Of a stretch of 54,400 bases of DNA, positions 47,501 to 54,400 are shown in pieces. Position numbers and translations under genes: made by a program. How positions within the stretch are numbered: the first letter of the stretch is position 1; each line of letters starts with the position of its first letter. Source of the stretch: Ministeria vibrans ATCC 50519 (Eukaryota; Opisthokonta; Filasterea); assembly GCA_943704425.1 (NCBI GenBank), contig CALSCP010002431.1, positions 138,947 to 193,346 on the forward strand, in the 5' to 3' direction. The notes beneath the pieces were generated by a model. It saw only the letters and a program-made list of their open reading frames with translations, did not search any database and was not told the DNA's origin.

Positions 47501-49076
47501 CGTCACAACAGCCGTGTCGCCTCACGGTGCCTCCAACGTCGACGTGTTGTCCATTCCCGACGACGACTGGACACCCATTGTCAACGAGCGACAGCAGCTC
47601 ACTCTGCGCGGTCACACTCAGCTGTTTGAGCGCTTCCTTGTCGCCGGTATTGACCATGCGGTGGGCCAGGGTGACGACAGCGCCAGCGACGACAGTGCGA
47701 GCGAACGACACGTTGACGCGCGCGGTCTCGAGACGGTTCGAGTGGCGGCTCTGACTCAAGGTGCAGGCGCTTTGGAACTCATGGAAGCAGTGTCGTGGAG
47801 TGCGTCGCTTAACGCTCGCACGAAACGTCAGTGTGCGGAGCAGACACGACTGCGCGAGAGTGCGCTGGACGAGATCCGTTGTCTAGCCGAGCTGGTCATA
47901 CCGGGCACCACGCTTCATCTTGTGGGCTCGTACCGTCTTGGCGTGCACTCGGCCGAGTCCGATCTTGACTGTGTTGCTGCTGTCCCTGCCACTGCGCCCA
48001 TTTCGACCGCATCCTTTCTGCGTGAGCTGGTCGATGTTGCGGCCAAGAGCCCTTCGGTGATGTCGCTGCGCTCGGTGCCTCATGCGCGAGTGCCCATTGC
48101 ATCAGCGAACATCTTTGGCATCAACGTGGACGTTCAGGTGGTGCGCGACGACGAGCCACAGAGCGACGGAATGCGCGCAGTCTCGGAGGTGGAGTACTTG
48201 CTGGCGAGCAGTGCGCTTGATCAGGAGGCGCGTCGCTTGCGTGACGCTTGGCGTCTGCTTCTAGTGATTGTAAAGCGATGGGCGAGCGCACGGGGTGTGT
48301 CACCCTGTCGCTTTGGCTTCCCCGGCGGTCATGGTTATGCGGTGCTGTGTCGTGCACTGGTGTTTGCACGCGCTCACGAAGGCGACTCCATTGCGCTTGT
48401 GGACCTTGTGCCTGCGTTCTTTGTCCGCTACGCTCACATGCCCTGGGCGACACGAAGCGTCTGTGGCGACGGCACGACATCTCCGCACGACGGCGCACAC
48501 CCCATGGTTATTGCGGCAACTCCCGAGTCGCTTGAGAGCGACGCAGTGGCAGGCAATGTGGCACGCTCGGCCACAGCGAGCAGTGTGACGGTGCTGGAAG
48601 CCGAGCTCAAGCGTGCCGCTGACATCCTGAATGTTGGTGCAACCAGCGGTGTTGCTGAGATGGTGACGCTTCTTGAGCGAGTGTGTCGACCATCAATACG
48701 CGAGTGGCAACGCACATTCCGTTCATTTGTGAGTGTGACAACGTGTGCATCCAACCCAGCGCTCCTCGAGACACTCGTGAGTGCCGTCGAGTCCCGTCTG
48801 ATTGGGCTTCAGCGCTCACTGGAGCGCGACCATCTTTGCTCCTTGGTCCGTGTCTACCCACATCATTACAACGAGCACCAGCCACCGTCGCAGTGCCCAC
48901 ATGCGGTGCGCCATGCCATTGGCTATTCGCTCGCCGAGGGACGCACTGCCGCCGCTGTCGAGACGGCTATTAACGACTTTCTGGCAAGCGTGCGCGCCAC
49001 TCCCGAGTTCTTGGGTGTGCCCTATGGCGAACGCGCCAGAGTCGATGCAAAGGTGGTCGTACAAGAGTGTGAATAA
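44517..49076 (+). CDS. Multi-domain RNA end-repair protein: 2H - MJ1316 - 2H - HAD - 2H-like - nucleotidyltransferase
   Basis: Five exons: 44517-45314, 45385-45479, 45543-45637, 45703-45805 and 45881-49076 (4287 nt, 1428 aa). Domains in order: a 2H phosphoesterase with PHFTIA (His46) and PHLTVV (His130). Then an MJ1316-type RNA-cyclic-end recognition domain at about 285-365 (RIKWDSMFSLEDF, VGWYDR, EHRVRQLKYRGKIVWDR). Then a second 2H with HMTLA (His449) and HVSLA (His538). Then a HAD phosphatase with FDFDGTL (Asp616/Asp618), LLTGRT and YGYDDDEN, of the 'Swiss Army Knife' RNA-repair type. Then a third 2H-like module with HHITLHQG (His852) and PHVTTAV (His904). Last is a poly(A)-polymerase-like nucleotidyltransferase with GSYRLGVHSAESDLDC (Asp1058/Asp1060) and VDVQVV (Asp1114), plus GGHGYAVLCRAL. 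Together these could open 2',3'-cyclic ends, remove phosphates and re-extend the RNA. That pathway is inference. Confidence 0.9.
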
Positions 49077-49130
49077 AAGACATAATATTTTTGAGATTTC
49101 ATAATTTTTCCACTTATTTCTTAAATCATC
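49077..49130 (+). other. Very short (54 nt) same-strand intergenic gap
   Basis: This separates the RNA-repair stop from the GH130-like start. The stop codon itself lies inside AATAAA (GAATAAAAG), a possible poly(A) signal. The gap is AT-rich and must contain both transcript end and start if the genes are independent. Confidence 0.6.
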
Positions 49131-50317
49131 ATGATAAAGTCGCTGTTGTTTGTCTTGCTTCAAACAGCAACGTGTTTTGCCTGGTCTGTGCGAGTTGTGA
49201 GGCAAGGAAGCGAGCCAGTGTTATCGGCACAAAACAGCGGAGCTTTAGGCTCCTCCGCTTTCCGTCAGACCTTCAATCCAAGCTATGTGGAGTCTTCAAT
49301 GGGGGTCTCTCCAGGTACTCTTGCTGTTCCGATGCGACCCACAGGTCTCAGTAATTATTTTTCCAGGAATACTCGCGCGAGTTCAAAACTGCACAAACGG
49401 TCGTGCGAATTGTCCGGGAACCACGAGTCCATCCGCGCTGGCATTCGCGCCGTTGGTCGCTGATTCGTTCCCGCCAACATTTTCGTCGCTTGTCGCGACT
49501 TCGGTGGTCTTTTCGCGGACGGGGGAGGCGGAGGAGGACGGCGTGGAAGATCCGCGCATGCTCCTCGTCAACGGCACCTACCACCTGATGTATACCGCGT
49601 TTGGGACGGTCGACGGAGTCAAGAGTCCACGCCTGTCGCACGCAATCACCACGACACCAACCGTAGCCGGTTCGTATCGGCGTCTCGGAGCGGTGCGTTG
49701 TGCTTGAGGCGACGTCGCTTTGGCTCACCCTTTGTTCTTGCAGGTCTTCCCCGGGTCACTCAATAGCAAAAGTGGAGCCCTTGTTCCCCGCTTGGCCACA
49801 CAGAACACACACTACCTCTTGTGGGGCGCAGGGACTATCACAGTGGCCACCAGTCCTGACATGCTCACGTGGACGAATCGCTCAACACTCCTGGAGCCGC
49901 GCGCAGACCACTTCGATTCAAAACTTGTCGAGAGTGGCCCACCGCCACTGCCCCTCAGCGACGGCAACCTCTTGTTCATCTACAATTCGGCCAACGAGAC
50001 GCTTGCCTACAACGTTGGCTGGGTCATTCTCAACGGAACAGGTATTGCTTGTCGTCGCCTCCCCCCACACTCCCCACTTTCATTTCTTTCCCTCTCTCTC
50101 TTCAGACCCATCACAGATCCTTCAACGCAGCTCAGTTCCTCTTCTTACGCCATCTCTTGGATGGGAACGCGGCACTGCACCTTTCCTATGCAACGTGCCC
50201 AACGTCATCTTTCTCGAGGCAGCGATTGCGCTGCCCGAGCGCACCGATACTTTTCGTGTGTACTATGGCGGCGCAGACGATGTCATTGGCGTTGCTGATC
50301 TCACTGTCACCATGTAA
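49131..50317 (+). CDS. Secreted glycoside hydrolase, GH130-like (beta-mannosidase/mannoside phosphorylase superfamily)
   Basis: Four exons: 49131-49314, 49367-49692, 49744-50041 and 50106-50317 (1020 nt, 339 aa). The first 18 residues (MIKSLLFVLLQTATCFAW) are a signal peptide. The five-bladed propeller signatures of GH130 are present: FNPSYV near the start, GVEDPRMLLVNGTYHLMYTA with the EDPR motif carrying the family's proton-donor Asp, SGALVPRL, HYLLWGAG, FDSKLVESGPPPLPLSDG, WERG, NVPNVIFLEAAI and YYGGADDVIGVADL. GH130 enzymes act on beta-linked mannosides by phosphorolysis or hydrolysis; which applies here cannot be told. Secretion and Asn-glycosylation sites (NGT, NGT) suggest work outside the cell or in the secretory pathway. 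GH130 is mainly bacterial, so an old transfer is possible, but the introns show it is well established. Confidence 0.85.
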
Positions 50318-50434
50318 CAGCGATCGTGAGTCGATGTGCTGTGTGAAAGAAAGAGAGAGAGTAGGAGTTGTTTTTTGTAATGCATCTCACAACACAAGTC
50401 ATACACTCAGTGACATATAAGTACACTATTTGAT

Positions 50435-54035
<3,601 letters not shown>

Positions 54036-54400
54036 TGGCAAAGGAATATAAATAAAAAAGTTTGGTTTGAACTTTGATTTGTCGAGTGACTGAGTGAGAA
54101 GTCGAATTGAACTTTCAAAGATACACTCTCTCTTTCCCTCTCTCTCACTACCGCACACACATGAACTGTGTACTCTTTTACTCTGTTTCACGTTGAAGGC
54201 AGAGTACGGAGTGGTACACTCGTGAACACAGAAAGTGATGAGATGTTAAATTGTGACACACACAATTTAAGGCACAAGTGCGCTTTTCTTTTTGCACTTT
54301 GCGTTGGTGAAATATTATTTTATAGGCATTAACCAAATTTTCCACAATGTAATATGACAAAGATTTATAAAAAAGAGAAAAAGAGAAAGAGAGAAAAAAG
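54036..54400. other. Upstream region of the STRA6-like gene, to window end
   Basis: AT-rich DNA with a GA/CT-rich patch at about 54126-54148. No coding exon or RNA gene was recognised. It likely holds the 5' UTR and promoter. Confidence 0.5.

Noticed and set aside
46674-47759. 361-codon open frame antisense to the RNA-repair gene
   Set aside because: It is the mirror of the HAD and third 2H coding region, whose codon bias keeps the opposite strand open. It shows no domain, and the sense strand has catalytic motifs.
49068-49082. Stop codon overlapping AATAAA as a proven poly(A) signal
   Set aside because: AATAAA is common by chance in this AT-rich DNA. Without 3'-end data it is only a possibility.

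Overview
The window is nuclear DNA of a unicellular eukaryote. Genes are split by short spliceosomal introns (about 46-220 nt in most genes, a few longer), almost all GT-AG. Genes lie on both strands and are tightly packed, with 52-200 nt between many neighbours. Introns and intergenic DNA are full of AAT/ATT, GA/CT and GT/CA microsatellites and homopolymers, and there are two short N gaps (25590-25599 and 35892-35897). A forkhead factor, an adhesion-type GPCR with a GPS site, a STRA6-like receptor, calcipressin, site-1 protease and DGAT1 together suggest an amorphean protist, for example a unicellular relative of animals or fungi, an apusomonad or an amoebozoan. I cannot name the taxon. Nothing bacterial, plastid or viral was seen.

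Layout, left to right: the 3' end of an unknown serine-rich gene (+); an ABC1/UbiB-type kinase (-), divergent from site-1 protease MBTPS1 (+); a forkhead transcription factor (-); a mitochondrially targeted Sel1-repeat protein (+); DGAT1 (-); a 1.5-kb stretch with only a possible coding relic; a large adhesion GPCR (-); HBS1 (+); pyrroline-5-carboxylate reductase (-), divergent from proteasome lid subunit PSMD12/Rpn5 (+); a mitochondrial-type leucyl-tRNA synthetase without its editing domain (-); a P-loop NTPase fused to a RING finger (-); an orphan repeat protein interrupted by a gap (+); calcipressin/RCAN (+); a universal stress protein (+); ATP-type PEP carboxykinase (-); a 1428-residue multi-domain RNA end-repair protein (+); a secreted GH130-like glycosidase (+); and a STRA6-like multipass receptor (-). 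I rebuilt exon-intron structures by matching splice phases to conserved protein motifs. In every multi-exon model listed as complete, the joined length is a multiple of three.

Functional links are loose, as expected for eukaryotic housekeeping DNA. S1P, DGAT1 and the STRA6-like receptor concern lipid and membrane biology. HBS1 (ribosome rescue), the RNA-repair protein and LeuRS concern RNA and translation quality. PSMD12 and the RING protein concern ubiquitin and the proteasome.

The most notable items are: (1) the single-chain RNA-repair protein, with three 2H-like phosphoesterase modules, an MJ1316 RNA-end-recognition domain, a HAD phosphatase and a nucleotidyltransferase; (2) the LeuRS in which the whole CP1 editing domain is replaced by about 16 residues; (3) the adhesion GPCR whose ectodomain carries lamin-tail-domain-like modules beside EGF and receptor-L-like repeats; (4) a STRA6 homologue in a protist. 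The 5' end of the GPCR gene (20772-21690) could not be resolved.
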